Assembly (NCBI GenBank): GCA_965200955.1
Contig: OZ241742.1
Location: forward strand, 744,001-808,000
Source: Bin80 sp026708685
GTDB taxonomy: Bacteria; Bacteroidota; Rhodothermia; Rhodothermales; Bin80
Length of the DNA stretch: 64,000 nt
Direction of reading: 5' to 3'
This document shows, in pieces, positions 1 to 9,495 of the stretch; within the stretch, counting starts at the first letter, position 1; each line of letters opens with the position of its first letter. Under the pieces are notes generated by a model. It made no database searches. It was given only the letters and a program-made list of their open reading frames with translations, and was not told the DNA's origin. A program made the position numbers and the translations under genes.

Positions 1-1
1 T

Positions 2-226
2 CAAGTTTTGGAATCCATTGATCTTGATGCCGTTCGGAGCAATGGATATTCATTTCTCATTGAGATGAAGTATCGCTCTTGGAAAAAAGGCTTTCGCTTG
101 TTTGAGATTCCAATTACCTTCACCGAACGAACCGAAGGCCAAAGCAAAATGAGCCGTGCGATCATTCGTGAGGCAGCGTTCAAAGTATGGGAACTGCGTC
201 TTCGTTCTCTTTTTGGCACACTTTAA
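2..226 (+). CDS. polyprenol-phosphate mannosyltransferase-like glycosyltransferase, C-terminal part
   Basis: Open reading frame entering from the left edge of the window, so only about the last 74 codons are present. The residues GYSFLIEMKYRSWKKGF, then EIPITFTERTEGQSKMS, match the end of the catalytic domain of family 2 glycosyltransferases of the dolichol/polyprenol-phosphate mannose synthase type, which load a sugar from a nucleotide donor onto a lipid carrier at the inner membrane. No C-terminal membrane extension follows, so this is the short form of the family. Identification rests on this conserved tail only. The donor sugar cannot be told from the fragment. Confidence 0.75.
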   Translation, partial: QVLESIDLDAVRSNGYSFLIEMKYRSWKKGFRLFEIPITFTERTEGQSKMSRAIIREAAFKVWELRLRSLFGTL

Positions 227-258
227 ATCTACTCTAACTATTCATTCATTGATTCATC

Positions 259-1530
259 ATGCCGTTTACGCATTTAGAATTGCCCACATCTGGAGAACCC
301 ATTGACTTTTCTGATGGGAACCTCCATGTTCCCGATCATCCGATTATTCCATTCATTGAAGGAGATGGAATTGGACCCGACATATGGGCCGCCGCCCGTT
401 ATGTACTTGATCAGGCTGTCACCTATGCCTATGGAAATGACCGCCAGATTCACTGGTTTGAGATTTATGCAGGTGACAAGGCTCACCAGAGATTTCAAGA
501 GTGGCTCCCCCAAGATACTCTGCAGGCCATTCGTGACTATCGGGTCGCCATCAAGGGCCCCCTTACGACCCCCGTTGGTGGTGGTATTCGTAGTCTGAAC
601 GTTGCACTACGCCAACAGCTGGATCTCTGTGCATGCGTCCGACCGACTCGTTATTTTCAGGGAGTCCCTTCGCCAGTTCTCAATCCTGAATTCATTGACA
701 TGATCATCTTTCGCGAAAATGCTGAAGATATCTACGCTGGAATAGAGTTTGAAGATGGAACTGCTGAACTGCAGAGATTCATGGATCTGTTCAAGGAAGC
801 ATTTCCTGATCATTTTTCCAAAATCCGCTTTCCCCATAGTAGCGGCATCGGTATCAAGCCTATCTCCGAAGAGGGGACTCAGCGCATCGTGCGGGCTGCG
901 ATTCAACATGCCATTGACGAGCACAAGCCCAGTGTGACCATCGTCCACAAGGGGAATATCATGAAATACACCGAGGGTGCATTTCGCGATTGGGGCTACA
1001 AGGTTGCAGCACAGCAGTTTGGTGCTCAACCCTTGGACGGTGGACCTTGGCATGTACTTCGCCACAACGGACACGAGGTCATCATCAAGGATGTGATTGC
1101 TGACGCTTTTCTGCAGCAGATTCTTACGCGCCCCAAAGAGTACAGCGTGATTGTGACCATGAATCTCAACGGGGATTATATATCCGATGCCCTAGCTGCC
1201 CAGGTGGGCGGAATTGGAATTGCACCTGGTGCGAACATCAACTACGATTCTGGCTTGGCTCTTTTTGAAGCCACTCATGGAACTGCTCCCAAATATGCAG
1301 GTCTTGACAAGGTGAACCCCAGCTCCGTGCTCCTTTCGGGAGAAATGATGCTTCGCCATCTTGGTTGGAAAGAAGCTGCCGATGCGGTGATTCATTGTGT
1401 GGAAACGACCATTGCACAGAAACGAGTCACCTATGATTTTCATCGTCTCATGGACAATGCCACTCTTTTGAGTTGCAGTGCCTTTGCAAAAGCACTGGTC
1501 GAAAATTTAGGTGCAACCACTTTGGACTAA
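259..1530 (+). CDS. icd: isocitrate dehydrogenase, NADP-type
   Basis: 423-residue TCA-cycle enzyme converting isocitrate to 2-oxoglutarate and CO2 in the cytoplasm. The whole protein aligns by eye with the E. coli-type homodimer: PFIEGDGIGPDIW near residue 32, GPLTTPVGGGIRSLNVALRQ (substrate loop with the regulatory serine region), RENAEDIYAGIEF, NLNGDYISDALAAQVGG for metal and substrate binding, and ATHGTAPKYAG near the C-terminus. The Lys-Tyr in that last motif is the classic NADP-specificity pair, so NADP rather than NAD use is expected. The start ATG has no obvious Shine-Dalgarno sequence, as for most genes here. It stands alone, 120 bases before the ABC operon. Confidence 0.95.
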   Translation: MPFTHLELPTSGEPIDFSDGNLHVPDHPIIPFIEGDGIGPDIWAAARYVLDQAVTYAYGNDRQIHWFEIYAGDKAHQRFQEWLPQDTLQAIRDYRVAIKGPLTTPVGGGIRSLNVALRQQLDLCACVRPTRYFQGVPSPVLNPEFIDMIIFRENAEDIYAGIEFEDGTAELQRFMDLFKEAFPDHFSKIRFPHSSGIGIKPISEEGTQRIVRAAIQHAIDEHKPSVTIVHKGNIMKYTEGAFRDWGYKVAAQQFGAQPLDGGPWHVLRHNGHEVIIKDVIADAFLQQILTRPKEYSVIVTMNLNGDYISDALAAQVGGIGIAPGANINYDSGLALFEATHGTAPKYAGLDKVNPSSVLLSGEMMLRHLGWKEAADAVIHCVETTIAQKRVTYDFHRLMDNATLLSCSAFAKALVENLGATTLD

Positions 1531-1653
1531 AAAATACCCGAATCTACATTCCATACGAATTCCGATCCGTCATTCGTTTATGGATTTTTTGTGATGGCAC
1601 TCATTGTGGAGTTTCGCGTTGAAGTGCGGTTCAACTGATCATCATCACTCTTT

Positions 1654-2577
1654 ATGATTGAAGTTCAAAATCTTAGCAAGTCCTACGGCAGTGTTGAGGC
1701 CGTAAAATCCATCTCCTTTGAGGTAAGTCAGGGAGAGGTGGTTGGTTTTCTTGGACCCAATGGTGCAGGAAAATCGACGACCATGAAAATCATGACGGGT
1801 TACCTTCCACCCAACGAAGGAACCGTTCTTGTGGATGGTATTGATATCCGAGAGGACGCTCTTCCCGTCCGTGAAAAGATTGGGTATCTCCCAGAGAGCA
1901 CCCCTCTTTATTCTGACATGGTCACCTATGACTATCTAGAATTCGTCGCGGCCATGCGTGGGGTTGCTTCCAGTGACCGTGCAAGTCGGATTCGGGCGAT
2001 GACCAATTCCTGCGGACTGCATGAGGTGCTTTCGAAACGAATTGATGCCCTATCAAAAGGATTTAAGCAACGCGTTGGATTGGCGCAGGCTATGATTCAC
2101 AATCCTCCGATCTTGATTTTGGATGAGCCTACCAGTGGATTGGACCCCAACCAGATCGTTGAAATCCGGGAGTTGATTCGCAAGATAGGAGAAGAACGAA
2201 CCGTAGTCCTTTCCACCCATATCCTCTCTGAGGTACAGGCATCGTGTGACCGTGTTATTATCATTGATAACGGTGTGTTGGTCGCCGATGGAACACCCGA
2301 AGAATTGCAGGCAGGACTCTCAGGTGAGGAGCAGATTTCAATGACTGTGCTAGACGGTGAAGAAGATGTAGCCGAAGTTCTTGGGTCGTGGGATCTGGCC
2401 GAGGTGACTGAGCATGGCGTGGATGAACATGGAGAATCATATTTTATGCTCTCCTCCCCCCAAGATATTCGGTCTGACCTATTCCGACTGGCCGTTGATC
2501 ACAATTGGACGCTCACTGGTCTGCAACGCAAGACGAAAAATTTAGAGGATGTATTCCGTCAGCTTACCGGCGGATAG
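1654..2577 (+). CDS. ABC transporter ATP-binding protein (GldA-like)
   Basis: 307-residue ATPase subunit. It has Walker A GPNGAGKST (about residues 34-42), ABC signature LSKGFKQRVGLAQA, Walker B ILILDEPTSGLDP and the H-loop STHILSEV. The C-terminal 80 residues form the extra domain typical of the ABC-2/GldA subfamily. Followed closely by a permease, a Gldg-type auxiliary protein and a DUF4340 protein, so the four genes probably make one complex. In gliding Bacteroidetes the GldA/F/G ABC is associated with gliding, but the same set occurs in non-gliders, where its cargo is unknown. No other gliding genes are visible, so a motility role is not claimed. Confidence 0.9.
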   Translation: MIEVQNLSKSYGSVEAVKSISFEVSQGEVVGFLGPNGAGKSTTMKIMTGYLPPNEGTVLVDGIDIREDALPVREKIGYLPESTPLYSDMVTYDYLEFVAAMRGVASSDRASRIRAMTNSCGLHEVLSKRIDALSKGFKQRVGLAQAMIHNPPILILDEPTSGLDPNQIVEIRELIRKIGEERTVVLSTHILSEVQASCDRVIIIDNGVLVADGTPEELQAGLSGEEQISMTVLDGEEDVAEVLGSWDLAEVTEHGVDEHGESYFMLSSPQDIRSDLFRLAVDHNWTLTGLQRKTKNLEDVFRQLTGG

Positions 2578-2620
2578 TTCTCTCATTGATACCCTCAAGT
2601 AAGACGATTTAACTACGAAT

Positions 2621-3328
2621 ATGCACCAAACTTGGACGCTAACCAAGCGTGAGTTGAGAGCCTATTTTGACGGTCCAGCAGCCTATGTTGTACTGTGTGT
2701 ATTTTTAGCCATCACTGGCTGGTTTTTCAGCAACGCATTGTTTCTTCAGAATGTGGCTTCGCTACGTTCTGTGTTTTCGATTGCTCCTTTCATCTTTCTT
2801 TTCTTTGTACCAGCACTCACAATGTCTTCCTTTGCTGAAGAGCGTCGTGCTGGAACCCTTGAGTTACTCTTAACTCTGCCTGTTCGGGATTGGCAAGTCA
2901 TTCTCGGGAAATTACTCTCGGTTGCCCTTCTTCTGATGATGGCCATTTCTCTCACCTTCGTCTATGCGATTACATTGGCTATTTTAGGGGATCTGGACTT
3001 AGGAGGAACTGTTGGGGGATACTTGGGACTGTTTTTGTTAGGTGTTACCTATGGAGCCATTGGAATTTGGGCTAGTAGCCTTACCCGGAACCAGATTGTG
3101 GCCTTTATTCTGGGATTTGCCATCATCTTTCTGCTTTTTTTATTGGACAAGATTACGGATTTTGTACCTGGGCAGATTGGAATTATCATGCAGTATCTTG
3201 GGGCTGATTATCATTTTCAGAATTTGATGCGTGGTGTGATTGATACCCGCGATATTCTGTACTACCTATCGGTGACAGGATTTGCATTTTTGCTGACCAC
3301 TTACACCTTGGCCAAGCGGCCAGAATAG
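2621..3328 (+). CDS. ABC-2 type permease (GldF-like)
   Basis: 235-residue inner-membrane protein with about six hydrophobic segments, beginning with TKRELRAYFDGPAAYVVLCV and followed by the cytoplasmic stretch SSFAEERRAGTLELLLTLP, which is the conserved ABC-2 permease signature (here with two glutamates after SFA). It would form the membrane channel for the preceding ATPase. Starts 43 bases after the ATPase stop. The next gene starts 20 bases downstream. Length and topology fit GldF/ABC-2 permeases. Confidence 0.88.
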   Translation: MHQTWTLTKRELRAYFDGPAAYVVLCVFLAITGWFFSNALFLQNVASLRSVFSIAPFIFLFFVPALTMSSFAEERRAGTLELLLTLPVRDWQVILGKLLSVALLLMMAISLTFVYAITLAILGDLDLGGTVGGYLGLFLLGVTYGAIGIWASSLTRNQIVAFILGFAIIFLLFLLDKITDFVPGQIGIIMQYLGADYHFQNLMRGVIDTRDILYYLSVTGFAFLLTTYTLAKRPE

Positions 3329-3348
3329 ACGATTTGTGACGCAAAACC

Positions 3349-4863
3349 ATGAAAAGAGACGTAACTACACAAACGACCTTAATTCTCGCAGCTGCGATTA
3401 TTGTAGTGATTAACCTTATCGGCCTCAATATTTTTGGCCGTTTGGATCTCACCGATGATCGGGTCTATTCTCTTGCGAATGCCTCAAAAGAGATGGTCGA
3501 GAATCTGGATGACCCGATTGCCATAACGGCTTTCTTTACTGCCGATCTTCCTGCTCAATTGGCATCAAACCGGCGATTTTTGAAGGACAAACTGGAGGAC
3601 TACCGTGCCTATGGTGGACAAAATATTGAGTACCGGTTCATTGATCCAGGCGAGGATGAAGAAATTCGGGGAGAAGCCGCCCGTTTGGGGATTCCTCCCG
3701 TACAGATTCAAGTGGTTGAAAGTGATAATGTGCAGTTGAAAAATGCATATATGGGGATTGCGATTGAATATGAAAACAATCGTGAAACGATTCCAGTGAT
3801 TCAGGATCTGTCTTCGCTGGAGTATGATCTGACCAGTGCTATCCGACGCTTGACCCGTGAAGAAAAACCCGTTGCAGGTTTCTGGTCAGGTCATGGAGAG
3901 CCAGACCCCATGCAGGATATGCCTGCTTTGCAACAGAGCCTGTCGACGAATTATGATGTTCAGATCGTCACGGATGCCGATCTGATAGGATCCGCTCCTC
4001 CCGATGTACTGCTCATCGTTGCACCTACGGATACGATTCCCGAATCGCATCTTATGGCATTGGACAGTTATATTATGGATGGTGGGCGTGTTGGATTTTT
4101 ACTGAACCGCATCGCTGCCAACCTGCAGGCAGGGCAAGCATCGGAGTTATTCATTGGGATGGATGATCTTCTGGCAAACTACGGAATTGTGATCACCCCC
4201 AATCTGATCATGGATGAGGAAAGTTCGGTGGTGACGGTACAGCAACGTCAGGGATTTTTCAATATTTCCCAGCAGATGCAGTATCCCCTCTTCCCCGTTT
4301 CATCACGATTTAACACCGATAACCAGATGGTAAGCCGGCTCCAGAATCTGATGTTTTATTTCGTGAGTTCTATTGATACCAGTGCAGCTTTACCCAGCGG
4401 AGTCTCGCGTATACCTTTGATTTACTCCTCTCCACAAAGTGGTTTACAGCAAGGATTTTTTATGCTACAGCCCACACAAACCTCGGCCACCCTGTCGGGC
4501 GGCCCCTATCTCCTAGGAGCTGCATTTACAGGAGCCTTTCCAAGTGCTTACACGCCTGGGCGCACCAGTCTAGAGACCCGACTGGTTGTCGTAGGAGATG
4601 GAGACTTTATCAACGAATCCATTTTCCCCCCCAGTGGAGGAAATGCTCAATTCGGATTGAATCTGGTGGATTGGCTTGCTCAGGATGATGCTCTGTTGAG
4701 TATCCGATCCAAGTCCATAGAACCGCGCACCCTCAATGATGTCTCTGAAGGCGTTCGTCCATGGGTGAAGTATACCAACATGATCGGCCCACTGCTGATT
4801 GTTGTTCTTTTTGGACTCATACGTTGGCGGCAACGACGCGGAAGACAAATCGTAGTTTTGTAA
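3349..4863 (+). CDS. Gldg-family auxiliary ABC protein
   Basis: 504-residue protein with one N-terminal membrane segment (about residues 10-30: TLILAAAIIVVINLIGLNIF) and one C-terminal segment (about 475-492) ending in a basic tail RWRQRRGRQ. The large middle part lies outside the membrane and fits the ABC_transp_aux domain of GldG proteins, with the characteristic DLTDDRVYSLANASKEMVENL opening. It is the third gene of the ABC set and probably couples substrate or envelope contacts to the transporter. Function in this clade is unknown. Family assignment comes from topology, the opening motif and neighbours. Confidence 0.85.
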   Translation: MKRDVTTQTTLILAAAIIVVINLIGLNIFGRLDLTDDRVYSLANASKEMVENLDDPIAITAFFTADLPAQLASNRRFLKDKLEDYRAYGGQNIEYRFIDPGEDEEIRGEAARLGIPPVQIQVVESDNVQLKNAYMGIAIEYENNRETIPVIQDLSSLEYDLTSAIRRLTREEKPVAGFWSGHGEPDPMQDMPALQQSLSTNYDVQIVTDADLIGSAPPDVLLIVAPTDTIPESHLMALDSYIMDGGRVGFLLNRIAANLQAGQASELFIGMDDLLANYGIVITPNLIMDEESSVVTVQQRQGFFNISQQMQYPLFPVSSRFNTDNQMVSRLQNLMFYFVSSIDTSAALPSGVSRIPLIYSSPQSGLQQGFFMLQPTQTSATLSGGPYLLGAAFTGAFPSAYTPGRTSLETRLVVVGDGDFINESIFPPSGGNAQFGLNLVDWLAQDDALLSIRSKSIEPRTLNDVSEGVRPWVKYTNMIGPLLIVVLFGLIRWRQRRGRQIVVL

Positions 4864-4873
4864 TTCATAAATC

Positions 4874-5758
4874 ATGCAACAAAAGGTAATCTTAGTGCTG
4901 AGCGGCACCCTGATTCTTCTTCTGGGCATTGCTTGGCTTTCTGGTGTTTTTGATCAAAATTCTACGAATATTCAGGTACCCGAGCTGGATATTCCTACCG
5001 ATGAAGTGACCCACCTGATGATTGAACTCCCCGATGCGACTCTGGAACTTGAAAAGCAGACCGATCAATGGTATGTTCGCCAGCCCGTTGACATGTTGGC
5101 TGACTCTTCCACGGTTGCTCGTACATTGGATGACTTGAGTACGATGACGCTCAACAATCGTGTCACAAGCAATCCTGAGCGTTACAGCATTTACGGGATT
5201 GATTCTACGGCTTCGGTCGTGACACTGACTTGGCCAAGTGGATCCGAAACCATCACCATTTCTCGACAGGGAAGAGACTTTGCTTCCATCTATGTTCGTT
5301 TGGACGACGAGAGCGATGTCTATTCCACCAATGGTCGAGTCACTTTGAATCAGGATCCTGAGCGGTGGCGAAACCGAATGGTTGTCAATACGGGCATGGG
5401 GGCGGTCACATCCGCCCGCGTGACTCGACAGGGATCATCGTATGAGGTTGCCCTGATTGACAACTCCTGGATGGTTGACGGTCAGGCGGCAGATAGTCTC
5501 AAGATCACCAGCTGGCTTCGACGGTTTTCTCCTCTGAATGCAGATGGATTCTTTGATGACCTTCCAGCTGCCATTCTTTCGGATGCAAGCTACCGCGTTG
5601 ATCTATCGACAAGTACGAATACGACCGTTTCTTTGCAGGCAACCCCTGCTGAATCTGCGGTGGCATTAATTTCAGGTGGCAATCAATTCACCTATAAAGT
5701 ATTTGAAAGCCGGTTAGACCAGCTCTTTCCAGAACTGGAGTCACTTCTTGCAGAGTAA
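4874..5758 (+). CDS. DUF4340 domain protein, membrane-anchored
   Basis: 294 residues with an N-terminal anchor (KVILVLSGTLILLLGIAWLSG) and an extracytoplasmic remainder that contains two copies of a beta-rich unit: tryptophan-containing WYVRQPVDMLADSSTVARTL near residue 70, and a second unit near residue 200 (SSYEVALIDNSWMVDGQAAD). That repeat is typical of DUF4340 proteins encoded after Gldg genes. It is separated from the Gldg gene by 10 bases and is probably the last member of the ABC operon. Role unknown. Confidence 0.82.
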   Translation: MQQKVILVLSGTLILLLGIAWLSGVFDQNSTNIQVPELDIPTDEVTHLMIELPDATLELEKQTDQWYVRQPVDMLADSSTVARTLDDLSTMTLNNRVTSNPERYSIYGIDSTASVVTLTWPSGSETITISRQGRDFASIYVRLDDESDVYSTNGRVTLNQDPERWRNRMVVNTGMGAVTSARVTRQGSSYEVALIDNSWMVDGQAADSLKITSWLRRFSPLNADGFFDDLPAAILSDASYRVDLSTSTNTTVSLQATPAESAVALISGGNQFTYKVFESRLDQLFPELESLLAE

Positions 5759-5774
5759 ACCACTTTATCCATCT

Positions 5775-7637
5775 ATGTCGGATACCACATCTACACAGAA
5801 ATTTGAATACAAAGCTGAGATGCAGCAACTGTTGCATCTCATCATTAATTCGCTCTATACCAATCAGGAAATTTTTCTGAGAGAGTTGATTTCCAATGCC
5901 TCGGATGCACTCAACAAGGCCCGATTTCAGCGATTAACCGATCATTCGGGAGAGGATTCTACCGAATACAAGATTACGATCACGGTGGATCAGGATGCCA
6001 ATACGCTCTCGGTTGAAGATACTGGCGTTGGGATGACGCGTGATGACTTAATTGAACGTTTGGGAACGATTGCAAGTAGTGGTACACTTGCCTTTATTGA
6101 AGAGCAAAAGGCTTCTGGAAAGCCGATGGATGCAGGAATGATTGGTCAGTTTGGGGTTGGGTTTTATTCAGCCTTCATGGTTGCTGATCAAATACGCATT
6201 GAAACCCTGCATGGTGGAGAGGATGCTGAGCCGATGGATTGGGTCAGCGATGGTACAGGAACCTACGAAATCACTTCAGGCACTCGATCTGAACCCGGCA
6301 CCAAAATTACGCTTCATCTCAAGGAAGATGCCAAGGAATTCTCTGAGGAAGTTCGTATTCGCTCCATTATTCGTAAATACTCCAATTTTGTTGACTTCCC
6401 CATCCATCTGGGAGAAGATCAGGTCAACACGCTCAAGGCACTCTGGAAAACCCGCAAGGATGAAGTTTCCGATGAGGAGCGTTCAGAGTTCTATAAATTC
6501 ATCTCAGGCGACTACAGTGAGCCTCTTGGACATCTGCATCTTCAAATCGAAGGTCTCCTTTCTTTTGACGCTCTGCTGTTTATCCCTTCCCAGGCCCCCT
6601 ATTCTTTTTTTCGAGAGGAGCGTCGTAGTGATCTTCATCTGTACTGTTCGGGTGTCTTTGTTCGTGATGATGCCGAAGAGCTGCTTCCAGAGTATCTGAA
6701 TTTTGTGCGTGGCATTGTTGATACCGATGACCTTCCTTTGAACGTATCTAGGGAAGTAACTCAAAACAGCCCTGTCGCGAAGCGTATCCGATCTACGCTA
6801 ACCGGTAAACTCCTTGGACTTCTTTCTGAATGGGCTTCAGATGACATTGAACGCTACAATACATTTTTCGAGAACTTTGGTCCAGCACTGAAGACGGGGC
6901 TCTTCACGGGTCTGGATAAGCGGGATGATCTGTTAGAGTTGATGCGGTATCCATCTACTTCGGGTGAGCATGTGACCTCTCTTGAAGACTATGTCACTCG
7001 GATGCCCGACCATCAGGAATCCATTTATTTTCTTTTGGCTGATTCACTTGAATCAGCACGGAAGAGTCCTCACCTTGAGGTTTTTTCTCGGAAAGCACTG
7101 GAGGTTTTGCTCTTGGTGGATCCCATTGACGCTCTTACCCTTCCGAACGTTGAAAAGTATAAAGACAAAACATTCACCAATGTGACATCCGCTGAACTTG
7201 ACCTCAGGGATGATTCTGACATAGAACCTGAGTCGATTCCCGGTGATGAGGTGGATACGCTTCTTACACAATTTCGAGTTCAGTTGGGGGACCGTGTTCA
7301 GGATGTGGTTGCGTCCAAGCGTTTAGTGGACTCAGCGGCGACCTTAGTGACTGCCAAAGATGCTATGGATCCCCAGTTGGAGCGCATGATGAAATCCATG
7401 AATCCTGAATTTGAGGGGGCCAAGAAAGTGCTTGAACTCAATGTGGATCACCCCTTGATGAAAAATATTCTCGCTCTTACGTCTACGAATCAAGAGTCTT
7501 TGGTGAACGACACCATTGAACAGGTCTATGAGGGTGCTCTTTTGCTGGATGGCAATCTCACGGAGCCATCTGATTTTGTTTCTCGGATGACACGCATCCT
7601 TGTTGATGTAACTGCTGAGCCTTCTCCAGTGTCGTGA
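5775..7637 (+). CDS. htpG: molecular chaperone HtpG (Hsp90)
   Basis: About 620-residue ATP-dependent chaperone. GHKL ATPase motifs are clear: ELISNASDALNKARF (Asn box), DTGVGMT, and GQFGVGFYSAFMVAD (lid hinge). The middle domain has the conserved YSFFREERRSDLHLYCSGVF and NVSREVTQNSPVAKRIR with the gamma-phosphate-contacting arginine. The acidic C-terminal dimerisation domain carries the usual SAATLVTAKDAMDPQLERMM. The frame is open from 5748, overlapping the DUF4340 gene, but MSDTTSTQKFEYKAEMQQLL at 5775 is the usual HtpG beginning, so that start is preferred. The stop overlaps the next gene's GTG. Confidence 0.96.
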   Translation: MSDTTSTQKFEYKAEMQQLLHLIINSLYTNQEIFLRELISNASDALNKARFQRLTDHSGEDSTEYKITITVDQDANTLSVEDTGVGMTRDDLIERLGTIASSGTLAFIEEQKASGKPMDAGMIGQFGVGFYSAFMVADQIRIETLHGGEDAEPMDWVSDGTGTYEITSGTRSEPGTKITLHLKEDAKEFSEEVRIRSIIRKYSNFVDFPIHLGEDQVNTLKALWKTRKDEVSDEERSEFYKFISGDYSEPLGHLHLQIEGLLSFDALLFIPSQAPYSFFREERRSDLHLYCSGVFVRDDAEELLPEYLNFVRGIVDTDDLPLNVSREVTQNSPVAKRIRSTLTGKLLGLLSEWASDDIERYNTFFENFGPALKTGLFTGLDKRDDLLELMRYPSTSGEHVTSLEDYVTRMPDHQESIYFLLADSLESARKSPHLEVFSRKALEVLLLVDPIDALTLPNVEKYKDKTFTNVTSAELDLRDDSDIEPESIPGDEVDTLLTQFRVQLGDRVQDVVASKRLVDSAATLVTAKDAMDPQLERMMKSMNPEFEGAKKVLELNVDHPLMKNILALTSTNQESLVNDTIEQVYEGALLLDGNLTEPSDFVSRMTRILVDVTAEPSPVS

Positions 7638-8521
7638 ACCACCATCGCTCTCTGCTTGGAGGTATTGAGGCGGGAGGAACCAAATTTGTCTGTTCTATCG
7701 GACATCCTCCTGATGAGATCCATGCAACGGAGCGATTTCCAACGACGACCCCCGAAGAGACAGTCAGGCGTGCGATTCGCTTTTTCCAGTCCCAGCCGCA
7801 GCTACCTGAACGGATTGGCATTGCTACCTTTGGACCTGCTGACCTCAACCCTAATTCAGATACGTATGGGTTTATTACTAGTACTCCTAAGCCCGGATGG
7901 TCGCATACAGATTTAGCAGGGTGTATCCAGCGTGAATTGCATGTCTCCATAGCGTTTGATACCGATGTCAATGGTGCGGCGATGGGTGAATACTTATGGG
8001 GTGCAGGATGTGGTCTCAAAAATCTTCTCTATCTCACGGTTGGAACGGGATTCGGTGGCGGTGCTTTGGTGAATGGTCGCCCGATCCACGGACTTGTCCA
8101 TCCAGAGATGGGACATCTGCTACTACCAAGGGCCGAGGGGGATACGTATGAGGGGCATTGTCCGTTTCACAGAACATGTCTGGAAGGCATGGCTACGGGG
8201 CCAGCAATTCAAGATCGCTGGGGAGTGGCAGCGGAGGAGTTGCCTGAAGATCATCTTGGATGGATCTTTGAGGTCCATTACTTATCGCATGCAGTTGTCA
8301 ATCTGATGTTGACCTTATCTCCTGAGCGCATTATCATGGGCGGGGGTGTCATGCAACAAAAGCATTTATTTCCTGCGATTCAATCAAAGGTTCTTTCTCT
8401 CTTGAATGGGTATGTTCAATCACCCAAAATTCTTGAGGAGATTGATCAATATATCGTGCCCCCTCAACTGGGCAATGATGCAGGTGTCCTAGGAGCAATG
8501 GCCCTGACGATGATACAGTGA
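7634..8521 (+). CDS. ROK-family sugar kinase (fructokinase-like)
   Basis: 295-residue cytoplasmic sugar kinase. Phosphate-binding motif GGIEAGGTKFVCSIG at the N-terminus, the phosphate-2 loop GTGFGGGALVNG, and the ROK zinc motif H-C-PFH-RTC-LEG near residue 170-180. The motif spacing matches the ScrK-type fructokinases of the ROK family, so fructose (or mannose) phosphorylation is likely. It begins with GTG at 7634, overlapping the htpG stop codon by four bases, which shows translational coupling. The C-terminus keeps the ADP-binding GNDAGVLGAMAL. Substrate remains inferred. Confidence 0.88.
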   Translation: MNHHRSLLGGIEAGGTKFVCSIGHPPDEIHATERFPTTTPEETVRRAIRFFQSQPQLPERIGIATFGPADLNPNSDTYGFITSTPKPGWSHTDLAGCIQRELHVSIAFDTDVNGAAMGEYLWGAGCGLKNLLYLTVGTGFGGGALVNGRPIHGLVHPEMGHLLLPRAEGDTYEGHCPFHRTCLEGMATGPAIQDRWGVAAEELPEDHLGWIFEVHYLSHAVVNLMLTLSPERIIMGGGVMQQKHLFPAIQSKVLSLLNGYVQSPKILEEIDQYIVPPQLGNDAGVLGAMALTMIQ

Positions 8522-8588
8522 GATCACCATTCAATCCCTGCAGTCCCTTCTGAGCAGGGGATCATATGTGATGAGCCGAATCTGATCC

Positions 8589-8656
8589 ATTCCGTGAATC
8601 GGTAGGTTTTCTGTAAGGATCCAATGGATCTTTGAAGAGGACATCATTCACGGAAT
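8589..8656. repeat. 11-bp inverted repeat between convergent genes
   Basis: ATTCCGTGAAT at 8589-8599 and its exact complement ATTCACGGAAT at 8646-8656 lie between the ROK kinase (plus) and KDPG aldolase (minus) stop codons. The 46-base loop is long for a simple terminator. It may help end transcription from both sides or be coincidental. Confidence 0.35.
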
Positions 8657-8665
8657 CATGATGTC

Positions 8666-9343
8666 TCATTCTATGGTTTGATTCTCCCGTAGGATTTGCC
8701 TTGCTTCGGTAATATTTTTGGATAATATGGTCGCCCGATCAGTAAGCATGGAATAATGGTGATTTCGTATAGATTCTGGATCAATCAACGCACTTCCGAT
8801 TCCTAAGGCTTGGGCACCAGCATGGATCCATGTTCCGGCATTGTCTGGAGTGACACCACCTGTCGGTAAACATTTGAGATGAGGTAGTGGTGCTAGGAGT
8901 GCTTTGAGATATCCGATTCCCAGCTGTTGTGCTGGGAATATTTTCACCATGTCCGCCCCCCATTCATGGGCAGTTTGTACTTCCGTAGGAGTAAAGGCAC
9001 CGGGTAATACTGCACAGTCTAGAGCATGCCCAGCGTCAATGATTTCCTTTTTTGTGATAGGACTAACGATAAACGATCCACCAGCTGACGCAACATCTTG
9101 AACTTGCTTTGGATTGATGACAGAACCTGCACCAATTAGCATCTTCGTTCCATAGGATTGGGATAATTGTTCAATCATAGACAATGCATTAGGGGTGGTC
9201 AGTGTGACCTCTAAGGTTCGAATGCCCCCTATCAATAGAGCCTCTGCAATGGGGAGTATGGGTACAGATTCATGGAGACGGATGACTGCCATTGCTCCGA
9301 ATCGGATGATATGTTCAGTCTGGGTCTGGATTTGTTGATTCAT
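8666..9343 (-). CDS. eda: KDPG/KHG aldolase
   Basis: Cytoplasmic class I aldolase of the Entner-Doudoroff type, cleaving 2-keto-3-deoxy-6-phosphogluconate to pyruvate and glyceraldehyde-3-phosphate. About 225 residues forming a TIM barrel. Visible landmarks are GAMAVIRLHES near the start, EVTLTTPNA, IGAGSVINPKQV, FIVSPITKKEII with the Schiff-base lysine region (the lysine lies in this segment as in other Eda proteins), LPGAFTPTEV, VKIFPAQQLG and CLPTGGVTPDN. The frame extends to 9370, but MNQQIQTQTEH at 9343 gives the family's normal length. No edd (dehydratase) gene is in the window, so the source of KDPG is unknown. Confidence 0.9.
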   Translation of the reverse strand: MNQQIQTQTEHIIRFGAMAVIRLHESVPILPIAEALLIGGIRTLEVTLTTPNALSMIEQLSQSYGTKMLIGAGSVINPKQVQDVASAGGSFIVSPITKKEIIDAGHALDCAVLPGAFTPTEVQTAHEWGADMVKIFPAQQLGIGYLKALLAPLPHLKCLPTGGVTPDNAGTWIHAGAQALGIGSALIDPESIRNHHYSMLTDRATILSKNITEARQILRENQTIE

Positions 9344-9495
9344 GTGATTCAAAGAATGAAGCCTTTTCAATAAGCGTTCGTATACAAGTTACGGTATCCG
9401 AGCAAATAAGAAAGATAAACACCTTTATGGAAGATCTCTTTTCGTTAGGATACCTCATCCACTGATTGTAGTATTTCTAATCAAAATCTATTAAG

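Noticed and set aside
607..1074. Long minus-strand frame within icd
   Set aside because: Shadow of the strongly conserved isocitrate dehydrogenase gene.
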